A stretch of 64,000 nucleotides of DNA, from the NCBI GenBank assembly GCA_963575745.1, contig CAUYUJ010016066.1:196001-260000 (forward strand), read 5' to 3'. Positions 27,512 through 35,650 of the stretch are shown here, one piece after another. The notes beneath the pieces were generated by a model. It was given only the letters and a program-made list of their open reading frames with translations, was not told the DNA's origin and did not search any database. The DNA is from Prorocentrum cordatum. Lineage: Eukaryota; Sar; Dinophyceae; Prorocentrales; Prorocentraceae. Each line of letters opens with the position of its first letter. Position 1 is the first letter of the stretch. The translations under genes were made by a program, and so were the position numbers.

Positions 27512-29215
27512 ATGGCGCCGTGGAGCAGGTGGAACCGCGTCTACGTCCAGACGCAGGGGAGGAACACGGGGGTGGTGATGCTGCTCGTGAGCCGCGTCGG
27601 CCCAGGGACTTCGCTGGTGTGGACCGCGATCGACCCCGCCAAGCGGGTGCAGATCATCAACCTTCGGGACAAGGCGCGGATGCTGCCGCGCCCGAAGAAG
27701 GGAGTGACTTGGACCGAGCACCCAGGGCTGAGCGAGAAGGAGAGGGAGCAGGCGATCATAGCCGCGGAGCGGCTCATTGTGCGACACGAGCTGGGACAGG
27801 CTGGCGCCGAGAGCGCTAAGGCTAACTTGACGAAGGGCAAGAAGGCGAGCTCGAAGGCCAAGGTGGCGTCCTGGTTCGGCAAGGGGCTCGTGACCACCGT
27901 GGTGACGGCGTGGGCCCACAAGACGTGGGGCGGTGCTGCGGCGGCGTTCTTTGTGGGCTGGAGGTTGTGGCGTTGGCTGCATCTCGGGTCCTTCTTCGCC
28001 GCAGGGTACCACACCATCTTCGCGGGGATGCAGGCGATCGAGGACCTGGACAACTTCCGCGAGTTCATGGGCGAGCTGTACGAGTCGGGCGACCTCGAGC
28101 TGGGCGCGGCGTACCTGGGCTGTGTCCTCATCGGGATCTACGCGGTCTGGACATACGGGTGTTCCTGCCGCAAGGAGGGCGACTCGGACAGCGACTCGGG
28201 CTCGGACTCGGACGGCGGGTCCGTGCGCGCTGGCGAGGACGTGAGTGACGTGAGTGGGGACGAGCGGGACACCAAGACCCTGTTCGCGGAGTTGGCTCGG
28301 GGGCAGTCTGACTTGGCCGACGCGGTGGGTATGCTGAAGTCAAGGCTGGATGTCGGGGGCGGCGCGGGAGCAGGCCCGGCCTGCGGCGGTGGGGCTCTGG
28401 CGTCGGAGCCAGGCCCGCCTCCTCCGCCCCCCGCGGGGCCGCCGCCGTCCAGAGGAGACGAGCCCAGCACGGCCGAGGTGGATGCGTTCATCAAGAAGTT
28501 GACGGAGCACGAGGAGCTGGTGCAGCGTGACTCGGGCTCGAGCACCCGGGCGCAGGCAGGATCGCTTACGCCGAGTTCGAGCGCAGCATCCTGGGAGAAG
28601 GTTGGTGACCTGGGCGAGCTCGATGACCCCCTGAAGGACCAGATCGTTCAGCTGAAGGAGGAGTCGAGGAACCCGAAGGAGAGCTTGCTGACGACGCTGG
28701 AGAAGTACCGCCGCGTGGCAGGCTCCCCCGTGGGTGGGATCAAGGCCCGCGTGGCGCCGACGGTGCTGGCGAGGCTCTACAAGGGCGGGCGGAGCGCCCG
28801 CGTGGAGACGCAGGAGTGGCTCCGCTCCAAGGAGCTGCAGGGCGCAGGCATCGCGCAGGAGCTGAACATGCTGGCGCTGGTCCTTGACAGGATGATGAGC
28901 CAGGGGCAGTACGACGAGCTGATCAACTCGCAGGCCGCGGAGGTGACCTGCTTGCGCCTGTACTCGATCTGGAAGGCCTACGAGCGGGTGCAGTGCAAGA
29001 GCGACTGGCAGAGGCCGAAGGCGCAGCACGGCGGCAAGTGGCGCTCCAAGGTCGATTGGAGTCTGGCGGAGGAGTACCTGCGCCTCGACGGGGACCCCAA
29101 CAGCGAGAACAGGGGGGCCGACGACGAGGTGCTGGAGAAGCTCAGGCGGCGGGCGATCCTCAGCAAGCACCTGGGTGAGGTGCGCTCGGGGCAGCCCGCC
29201 GGCGAGGACGAATAG
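27512..29215 (+). CDS. Gag-like ORF of the YR element, with hydrophobic segments
   Basis: The first in-frame ATG is at 27,512, but the frame is open from 27,209 and residues just upstream look coding (ELDGLLEFFGGRQRESEEVL), so the true start is uncertain or non-AUG. Two hydrophobic segments come in the first half: GGAAAAFFVGWRLWRWLHLG and LGAAYLGCVLIGIYAVWTYG. An Asp/Ser acidic stretch follows (SDSDSGSDSDGG), then a Pro-rich linker, then a helical C-terminal half (ARLYKGGRSARVETQEWLRS, NMLALVLDRMMSQGQYDELI) that resembles a capsid-like domain. Membrane segments are not usual in DIRS-order Gags. No zinc knuckle is seen. It ends 0.3 kb before Pol. Confidence 0.7.
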   Translation: MAPWSRWNRVYVQTQGRNTGVVMLLVSRVGPGTSLVWTAIDPAKRVQIINLRDKARMLPRPKKGVTWTEHPGLSEKEREQAIIAAERLIVRHELGQAGAESAKANLTKGKKASSKAKVASWFGKGLVTTVVTAWAHKTWGGAAAAFFVGWRLWRWLHLGSFFAAGYHTIFAGMQAIEDLDNFREFMGELYESGDLELGAAYLGCVLIGIYAVWTYGCSCRKEGDSDSDSGSDSDGGSVRAGEDVSDVSGDERDTKTLFAELARGQSDLADAVGMLKSRLDVGGGAGAGPACGGGALASEPGPPPPPPAGPPPSRGDEPSTAEVDAFIKKLTEHEELVQRDSGSSTRAQAGSLTPSSSAASWEKVGDLGELDDPLKDQIVQLKEESRNPKESLLTTLEKYRRVAGSPVGGIKARVAPTVLARLYKGGRSARVETQEWLRSKELQGAGIAQELNMLALVLDRMMSQGQYDELINSQAAEVTCLRLYSIWKAYERVQCKSDWQRPKAQHGGKWRSKVDWSLAEEYLRLDGDPNSENRGADDEVLEKLRRRAILSKHLGEVRSGQPAGEDE

Positions 29216-29498
29216 GTTGCGGCCGGAGCTATCGTGGTGTGCTCTGGCCAAGGCCTGAGGGGTCAATCCCCTCTACCACGGCCGCGGCGGCGAGCCGCTT
29301 TCGTGCCGAGCTTCTTGCTGGACACGTCTTTCGGGTGGTGGTGCTACATCGGGCTGGTGAGCTTCCTGACGATCGGTTGTGGGGTCTTCCACGGCGGCGT
29401 CGGAGCGTCGAGGCCTTTCTTGTACTTAGAGCCTCGCGCCGTTCTGTGGCGAGTTGGCTTTCCCGTGCGTCGGAGCGCAGGTCGCTCGGTGGTCCCAG

Positions 29499-32400
29499 AT
29501 GCCTACTGGGGAGAAGGATGCGAGAGAGAGGGATCCCCTGAGGAGTCTGCCTGGGCTCCCGTTCCCACTACAGTCGAGGAGGTCGAGTTCGAGCCTGTCC
29601 GAGAAGGAGCTGAGGACAACCTGGCATCGGACTTCGAGGACGATAGCGGCGATCAGGAGTATGGCGACGGGCTGTTCGAATGGTTGGATACATCCATCGA
29701 CCCTGACGGACAAGCAGACGTGCCAGACGGACTGGAGTGCGAGTACGCCGCTGCAGAAAAGACTGGTGACGGAAGCCTGGGACCTTCACGCCGCGAGGGC
29801 GAAGTGGGGGACCATCAACGACGGCAGGGCGGCATTGAGCCGCCTGGCAGGAGGGAGCCCGACAGAGTATTTTGCGAAGGGATCGAGGCCTACGACGGCT
29901 ACGGCATCGAAGGCTTCACCGCAGTTGAGAAAGGGCGACTTGTGCCCTCTGAGAGCGGAGCAGGTGTCTCTCCCAGCGCCGGGGACCCAGAGCTTGGATG
30001 TGGCGGCGATCTCGAGTCTCGCTGGACGGTACCTCACAGAGGCCAGCCAGCTGATGATCAAGGGCTCGGGGGAAGTCGACTGGGAGAAGTACGAGGCGAC
30101 AAAGAGCTACTCGGACCCGGCGTGGCGGAGCAAGAAGGAACGCTTGGCACTTGCCCTGCGGATGGCGCAGGCTGGAATGATAACATATGTGACGAGGGTA
30201 CGCGAACATGTCGGGCTGTTCACGGTGGCGAAGGACTTCGACCCCAAGACTGGTGGTATCTTGAAGTCTCGGCTGATCTGGGACTGCCGAAGAGTCAACC
30301 TGCTCTTCGTGGATCCCCCGTGGGTGCCTTTGGGCAGCCCCGCGGGCCTCGCGCTCCTGGAGCTGGACGAGGCGGTGCTGCGTGGACGGCGGCTCTTCTC
30401 CTTCCAGGGCGACGTACCGGACTGGTTCTATCGGTTGCACTGGGGTTCGTTTTTGGCGGAGTATTTTGTGGTGGAGGATGTCTCGCCGCAGGAGCTGTAT
30501 CAGTACGGGATGGCGCAGGGCGTGGCGTTGCCGAAGCCGCGCGAGGAGGACATTGGTATTGGGGCTTCGAGCTTAGTCATGGGCTCGGCGTGGGCGGTGT
30601 TCTTGGCCCACAGCTGCCTGGAGGCGAGCTTCGAGTCCCTGAAGGCCCCCAGCTTGACTTACGGCAAGCCCACCCCGTCGTTTGGCCTATCGGAGGAGGA
30701 GGCGATCAGGTTCCTGCTGATGTTGTACATCGACGACTACATCGGCTTCACCCTCGAGGGCGAGGACGGCGAGCTGAAGATCCTGGAGGACAAGGAGATG
30801 ATCAAGGAGCTTCTGAACGGCAAGGGGCTCGCGGTGCACAAGGAGGCCTGGGGAGAAGGGATGGAGAACGGCCTGGGTCTGTGCATTGCCGCCACGAGAC
30901 CCTACACGCTGAGGATCCAGCCGAAGAAGATGGAGCAGGTCGTGCTGGCTACCGAGGCGGCGGTGTTGGAAGTGGCTCTCAGACCTGCGGCGGTGGCTTC
31001 TCTGGTCGGGCACTGGACCTGGACCATGATGGTCTTCCGCCCCTCGTTTGCGATCCTGGACGCGACCTACAGGTGGCTGAGGGAGTTCACCGAGGAGGAG
31101 AGTGTTGTGCCGCACCGCTTGCCCGAGGAGGTCAGGAGCGAGTTGAGGGCCGTCGCGTCCCTCTCGGTCTACATGGAGTCGAACCTGGAGATGGGCTGGT
31201 GGCCGAGAGCATATATGACGGATGCGTCCAACGAGGGCTTCGGCGCCCTGGCTTGCGACTGCACGGAGGAGGACGTCCGACGGGAAGCTGCCCGAGGAGA
31301 TGGGGGAGCTTGGGGACCCTTGGCCGAGCAGAGCTACACCGAGATCGAGCGGGCGCAGGAGGCGATCGGCGAGGAGGAGGACCTCCCGGCCGCTCCCACC
31401 ATGGGGCGACCTGGGGTGTTGGAGCTCTTCGCTGGGAGCTCTCGCTTGCTGGGGGCGATCAGGGAGCTGACCGACTCGTGGGGCGAGGCCTGGGACATCC
31501 AGCGGGGCATGGAGTTCGACGTGCTGGTCACAGAGAACTTGGAGCTGCTGTTACGGAGATTGAGGACTGGCTGGTTCTGGTGGGTGCATGTTGCCCCCCC
31601 GTGCGCGACGTTTTCGAGAGCAAGGCAGCCGCCGCTGAGGTCGAGCGATCACCCATGGGGGCTGCCGGACTGCACGGAGACGGACCAGGCCAAGATCGAC
31701 GAAGGGAACGCTTTGGCTTTGATAGCAGTAGAGGTGGTCAAGATCTGCCTACGCCTTGGCATTGGATTCACCCTCGAGAACCCCAGGACCAGCATGATAT
31801 GGGCGTTCGCGCCAATGACCGCGCTCTTGGATCTCGAGGGGGTTTTCCGTGTGGAGGTGGATTACTGCATGTATGGCGAAGAATGGAGGAAGCCAACTAC
31901 GTTCATCACCAACGTGAAGAAGATGGCGACGCTACAGCGGGTGTGCTTGTGCCCCTCGAGCCGATGCAGTCGGACTGGCCGAGCTCACCGAGAACTACGA
32001 GGACGATCACCAGGTGGGCTACGGTGGACTCAGGTGGCCTGTGCTTACCCGCTGGAGTTGTGCAGGGCATACGCGTCCACTCTGCAGGAGCTCGAGCCGC
32101 ACTGGGACTCGATACCAGCGGGGGCCCGGCTTCGCCTGCAGGGGGACCGCGGGCGCGTCGTGCGAGCGACTGGCCCAGCCCTGCCTTTGCTGGGCCATTG
32201 GCTGGAGAGGAAGTGGCACGTGCTGTTTCAGGGACGATGGTCTCACGCCGAGCACAACAACGTCCTGGAGTTGCGTACGGTGGTGGCGGTGCTCCGACAC
32301 CTCAGTCGCGCGTCCCAGAGCTGGAATCACCGCGTGTTTTTCTTCACCGACTCGTTGGTGAGCTTAGGCGTCCTGAAGAAAGGGCGCTCGTCTGCCAGGG

Positions 32401-32636
32401 ACCTCTTGCACCTGGCGAGGATCGGCGGCATCATCCAGATGGTCTGCAGGATCCGCGGGTACTTCAGGTGGGTGCCGAGCGAGCTCAACCTGGCAGACGG
32501 CCCCTCGAGAGGTCAAGGCATCGGCGCGGCGGAGGACACGGTGGCGGGCCACGTGGGCCGTGGAGTGCCGAGGGAGCTACTTCAACGGCTGCAAGATCGG
32601 GCCCGACGAGGACCGCCTGGAGCTTCGCATTTGTGA
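29499..32636 (+). CDS. Pol of the YR element: RT, RNase H split by a methyltransferase-like domain
   Basis: About 1,045 residues from the first ATG; the frame is open from 29,454. RT: RLIWDCRRVN, a first catalytic Asp at ~305 in FQGDVPDWFYRL, and YIDD at 410-413. RNase H: the first Asp, D575, lies in YMTDASNEGFGAL; the remaining residues appear far downstream as E924 in EHNNVLELRT, D951 in FFTDSL and D1000 in LNLADGPSR. Between them sits a methyltransferase-like domain: LELFAG (motif I, ~642-646), APPCATFS (PPC at 700-702, the motif IV position of C5 cytosine methyltransferases), LENP (760-762, near motif VI) and CMYGEEWRKPTTFITN. The protein would copy the element RNA; a DNA-methylating role is inferred only. 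Another frame is open throughout, but it is a Gly/Arg-rich shadow up to 32,636. Confidence 0.85.
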   Translation: MPTGEKDARERDPLRSLPGLPFPLQSRRSSSSLSEKELRTTWHRTSRTIAAIRSMATGCSNGWIHPSTLTDKQTCQTDWSASTPLQKRLVTEAWDLHAARAKWGTINDGRAALSRLAGGSPTEYFAKGSRPTTATASKASPQLRKGDLCPLRAEQVSLPAPGTQSLDVAAISSLAGRYLTEASQLMIKGSGEVDWEKYEATKSYSDPAWRSKKERLALALRMAQAGMITYVTRVREHVGLFTVAKDFDPKTGGILKSRLIWDCRRVNLLFVDPPWVPLGSPAGLALLELDEAVLRGRRLFSFQGDVPDWFYRLHWGSFLAEYFVVEDVSPQELYQYGMAQGVALPKPREEDIGIGASSLVMGSAWAVFLAHSCLEASFESLKAPSLTYGKPTPSFGLSEEEAIRFLLMLYIDDYIGFTLEGEDGELKILEDKEMIKELLNGKGLAVHKEAWGEGMENGLGLCIAATRPYTLRIQPKKMEQVVLATEAAVLEVALRPAAVASLVGHWTWTMMVFRPSFAILDATYRWLREFTEEESVVPHRLPEEVRSELRAVASLSVYMESNLEMGWWPRAYMTDASNEGFGALACDCTEEDVRREAARGDGGAWGPLAEQSYTEIERAQEAIGEEEDLPAAPTMGRPGVLELFAGSSRLLGAIRELTDSWGEAWDIQRGMEFDVLVTENLELLLRRLRTGWFWWVHVAPPCATFSRARQPPLRSSDHPWGLPDCTETDQAKIDEGNALALIAVEVVKICLRLGIGFTLENPRTSMIWAFAPMTALLDLEGVFRVEVDYCMYGEEWRKPTTFITNVKKMATLQRVCLCPSSRCSRTGRAHRELRGRSPGGLRWTQVACAYPLELCRAYASTLQELEPHWDSIPAGARLRLQGDRGRVVRATGPALPLLGHWLERKWHVLFQGRWSHAEHNNVLELRTVVAVLRHLSRASQSWNHRVFFFTDSLVSLGVLKKGRSSARDLLHLARIGGIIQMVCRIRGYFRWVPSELNLADGPSRGQGIGAAEDTVAGHVGRGVPRELLQRLQDRARRGPPGASHL

Positions 32637-33850
32637 TGGCAATGAGTGGGCTGAGGCTGTGCGAGGCGATGCCGCGGCGTGGAGCGGGCGGCCCCGCCGC
32701 GACCTCGGCGAAGCCCCCCCCTCTGGCTAAGAGGGGCGCTCGGGCCTGGGAGCAGGCACCGAGCGACAGGCTGCATCACAATGTGAGGCTCGTGGTGCAC
32801 GCCGTGGACGACGCCACGAATCAGATCTACGAGAAGGAGGTGAGGACCTTTCTCCTGGACGTGAAGCGGCACGGGCTCCCCTTCTCCACTTACGAGGAAA
32901 GGGATGCGGCGCTCGGCGGGTACATATCGGACATGTGCTACGTGATGCAGTTACCCTTCGGCAGGGCGTCTGCGTTGTTCAATGGCTTCATGCACATCTT
33001 CGAGGATCACCGCAATCGGCTCCCCGTCGCTGCCAGGGCGCTGAAGTCCTGGTCCAGGATGGGCTTCCAGAAGGAAGGGGCGCCGGTGCCGTTCGAAGCC
33101 GTGGGGTGCGTGCTCTACGACCTCTTTGAGCACGGCCAGCTGTGCGAGGGGGCCGCGGTGCTGCTGCAGCTTGACGGCTGGCTGAGGGAGCAGGACTGGG
33201 GCCTCCTCAGGAAGACGGACGTGGCGGTGGGGCCCGACGGGGAGGTCGGGCTCACCTTGGGCCGCAGGGAGCGGGGCGAGAAGGTGAAGACGGGAGCGAA
33301 CCAGGGCGTCGTGGTCTCGTGGCAGGTGACGAAGGCCATCCTGCGGGCGATCGGCAAGGGCGCGGCGCCACGGGACCTCCTCTTCCCGCTCTCACAGGAC
33401 AAGTACAGGAAGGCGTGGAGGATGGCTTTCGACAGGGCGGGCCTGGCGGACTTCGGGCCCCCGCACTCGCTGAGGCACGCGGGTGCGGCGGCCTACATCG
33501 CCGCGGGCGGTTCGCTGGAGGCGGCGCGCCGGAAGGGCCGCTGGCAGACCACGTCGGCCCTTCAGCGCTACACGAAGGTGCACGTGCTGATCGAGCAGCG
33601 GAGCCGGCTCACCCCCGAGCAGCTTGAGCGGGGGCGGGCCTTCTGGCGCAGGCCGGCCCAGCAGATCGCGGAGGCCATCTACCGCTCCGACGCCGTGCTG
33701 GCCCCGCTGGCGCGGGACATGGTGCACGAGCTCGAGGCAGCCAAGAACGACGAGGTCGTGCTGCCGCAGCTGGAGAGCATGGCGGACGGGGGCGCGGAGC
33801 CCACCGGCCGCCCGTCTACGGCTGGCCGCAGCAGGGCTAGACGGCAATGA
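32636..33850 (+). CDS. tyrosine recombinase of the YR element
   Basis: 404 residues that start at an ATG sharing its A with the Pol stop codon (TGATG). This overlap suggests translation by termination-reinitiation. It would integrate circular cDNA by site-specific recombination, replacing a DDE integrase. Catalytic residues in order: R184 in DGWLREQDWGLL, H277 and R280 in PHSLRHAGAAAY, W303 in KGRWQTTSALQ, and the nucleophile Y312 in QRYTKVH. The N-terminal half (RTFLLDVKRHGLPFSTYEER...) fits the core-binding helical domain. Length is normal for DIRS-order recombinases. The same frame is open far upstream, but that region is antisense-like shadow of Pol. Confidence 0.88.
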   Translation: MAMSGLRLCEAMPRRGAGGPAATSAKPPPLAKRGARAWEQAPSDRLHHNVRLVVHAVDDATNQIYEKEVRTFLLDVKRHGLPFSTYEERDAALGGYISDMCYVMQLPFGRASALFNGFMHIFEDHRNRLPVAARALKSWSRMGFQKEGAPVPFEAVGCVLYDLFEHGQLCEGAAVLLQLDGWLREQDWGLLRKTDVAVGPDGEVGLTLGRRERGEKVKTGANQGVVVSWQVTKAILRAIGKGAAPRDLLFPLSQDKYRKAWRMAFDRAGLADFGPPHSLRHAGAAAYIAAGGSLEAARRKGRWQTTSALQRYTKVHVLIEQRSRLTPEQLERGRAFWRRPAQQIAEAIYRSDAVLAPLARDMVHELEAAKNDEVVLPQLESMADGGAEPTGRPSTAGRSRARRQ

Positions 33851-34135
33851 GCAGGCTGCCGCAGCCCCCACCCTCATTTTAGGCCCCCGCCTTTCGCGGG
33901 TGCTATATCTTTTGATATGAATGCAGGAGCCTCGAGAGTTGGGCGCGTGCACCCTGTCCTCCACTTGTCTTCCTTGAACGCTTGATAGATATGGGGAAAA
34001 TATAAAGCAGGTTTTTTGGTGGGTGAGAGCGACGCAAATTATCTCCCTTTCCCCCCCTCCCGAATGTGTGCCGCGCTCGTGTCTAGCAGTGGCTGGAAGC
34101 ATGAAGGCACTAGTGCCAGTCTAGTGATGACGGGA
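33851..34135 (+). other. 3' non-coding region of the YR element
   Basis: Lies between the recombinase stop and repeat B1. It is AT-richer, and holds GAAAATATAAAGCAGG near 33,995, a possible polyadenylation region. No ORF is supported. Confidence 0.45.
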
Positions 34136-34469
34136 CTGGGGGTTTCGCCGCGAGGCTTGTTGGCCCGACCGTGGGCCGAGGCACGGTCAGGAACCTCTCG
34201 GCCTTTTAAGTTTCGGGCCTCACACGGGGCCCCGCCGCTGCGAACAGATACTTTCGGAGGGTGCCCCCTCCTCTCGAGCCGCTCGCTGTCCTGTGGGTGT
34301 GTCTCCTCCCGCTGCTGCGTCGGATATTCTGTGGGGCCTCTTTTCATTAGGGTTGTCGCTCTACCCCCGCCTGCCCCCAGCACTCTTAAATCAAGATTTA
34401 ATGGTATAGGCACGCTCCGAGTTAACATAGATTCAAGCCTGGCTCTCGAGTGTGGGTGCTGTGTAAATG
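34136..34469 (+). repeat. split direct repeat B1
   Basis: 334 bp, from CTGGGGGTTTCGCCGCG to GTGCTGTGTAAATG, identical to B2 except at two positions and joined without a gap to A2. Confidence 0.92.
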
Positions 34470-34600
34470 CGCGTTTTTAAACACACTTTTACACGCCCCC
34501 TTTAAACGTTCAGATAGCCGCCTCAACTGTAATTTAGGAGAAGGGCTAGCGCTTTCTCTCTCGTGCTTGACCCTCCTCTCCTGGCGCGAAGTTTCGGCTC
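34470..34600 (+). repeat. split direct repeat A2
   Basis: 131-bp internal copy of A1. The B1-A2 junction (AAATG|CGCG) should equal the junction formed when the element ends are joined in a circle, which is the expected logic of split direct repeats. A 33-bp spacer (34,601-34,633) separates A2 from B2. Confidence 0.92.
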
Positions 34601-34633
34601 CCAACCCTGCCCCCCCTTGGGCTTGTATGGGCT

Positions 34634-34967
34634 CTGGGGGTTTCGCCGCGAGGCTTGTTGGCCCGACCGTGGGCCGAGGCGCGGTCAGGAACCTCTCGGC
34701 CTTTTAAGTTTCGGGCCTCACACGGGGCCCCGCCGCTGCGAACAGATACTTTCGGAGGGTGCCCCCTCCTCTCGAGCCGCTCGCTGTCCTGTGGGTGTGT
34801 CTCCTCCCGCTGCTGCGTCGGATATTCTGTGGGGCCTCTTTTCATTAGGGTTGTCGCTCTACCCCCGCCTGCCCCCAGCACTCTTAAGTCAAGATTTAAT
34901 GGTATAGGCACGCTCCGAGTTAACATAGATTCAAGCCTGGCTCTCGAGTGTGGGTGCTGTGTAAATG
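34634..34967 (+). repeat. split direct repeat B2
   Basis: The right end of the YR element, 334 bp, 99% identical to B1. The LINE endonuclease sequence resumes immediately after it at 34,968. Confidence 0.92.
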
Positions 34968-35650
34968 AATCTTGCTGTCCGAATCATGGGCCACGTTGAT
35001 CACGGCTGTGGCCTTGCCCAGGCCAGATGGAACCGCTAGCTCAAAACTCTTGGACCCCCCGAGCTGCTTACGCACGTGCCAGGGGTATCTGGGGGCGCGA
35101 TGTTGGCGACCAGCTGGGTCACGAAAGTGTTTGCTGTAAGCGTGGGCAATGCTATGTTGAAATCCCCGCCCGCAGGGTGCGGGTGCTGAGAGATCGACGT
35201 GCTGCTGCCGACGCTGGCCAACAACTGCAGACTGTTGTCGCCCGTGTCTCTGGAGCCGTGCAGGTGCGCGCCGCGCGTGCAGATGGTCTCGCCACCTGGG
35301 GGCCTGGGCGGGAAGCCGCTGGCGCGTGCCCATTCGGGGAGGAGGATGGGGCCCCGGGGAGGCCTGGGACAGGATCGCAAAGCCACTCGAGAGACCACCT
35401 CGATGGCTTTTTCACAGCTGTGAAAGAAAATTGCCCCTTCCACCCCTGAGCCAGAGCCGATGGAAATCCTCGTCGAGCGACCCCTTGCCACTGGGCCTGT
35501 GCTCCTCGACGAGCACCGCGGGCCCGCGCGCAGTCATCAACCCAGACTCTGCTGCAGCCCAGGCGGCGCAATTCACATATTCGGCGGACAGCGCAAAAGT
35601 TTCGGGCGATTGAGGGAGTGGGGATCTTAAGCCCTTTGTCTTGGGTTGAC
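34968..35650 (-). pseudogene. LINE apurinic-type endonuclease domain, N-terminal part
   Basis: Minus-strand pieces spread over three frames follow the endonuclease/exonuclease/phosphatase fold. MTARGPAVLVEEHRPSGKG has the first catalytic Glu (in EEH); HPAGGDFNIALPTL holds the GDFN motif; NIAPPDTPGTCVSSSGG and KSFELAVPSGLGKATAVINV match the strand-loop-strand before the final H. The final Asp-Ser-Asp (AHDSDSK) is followed directly by the YR insertion, and the rest of the domain is at 26,878-27,107. At least two frameshifts show decay. Confidence 0.6.

Larger units (their letters stand above)
27108..34967 (+). mobile_element. tyrosine-recombinase retrotransposon (Ngaro/PAT-like) carrying a methyltransferase-like domain
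   Basis: A 7,860-bp element with split direct repeats in the order A1 (27,108-27,238), ORFs, B1 (34,136-34,469), A2 (34,470-34,600), B2 (34,634-34,967). B1 and A2 are exactly contiguous; A copies differ at two of 131 bp and B copies at two of 334 bp, so insertion is recent. Three plus-strand ORFs are intact: a Gag-like ORF, a Pol ORF (RT with YIDD, RNase H, methyltransferase-like domain) and a tyrosine recombinase with the R...HxxR...W...Y signature. There is no DDE integrase. In the DIRS order, Ngaro and PAT groups have split direct repeats; a methyltransferase domain is known in DIRS and PAT groups. No target duplication is seen, as expected for tyrosine-recombinase integration. Confidence 0.9.

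Noticed and set aside
29234-32635. An open frame of about 1,130 codons overlapping Pol and continuous with the recombinase
   Set aside because: Its translation over 29.9-32.6 kb is Gly/Arg/Ala-rich with no domain, while the other frame gives clear RT, methyltransferase and RNase H motifs. High GC explains the missing stops. Only the part from 32,636 is kept.
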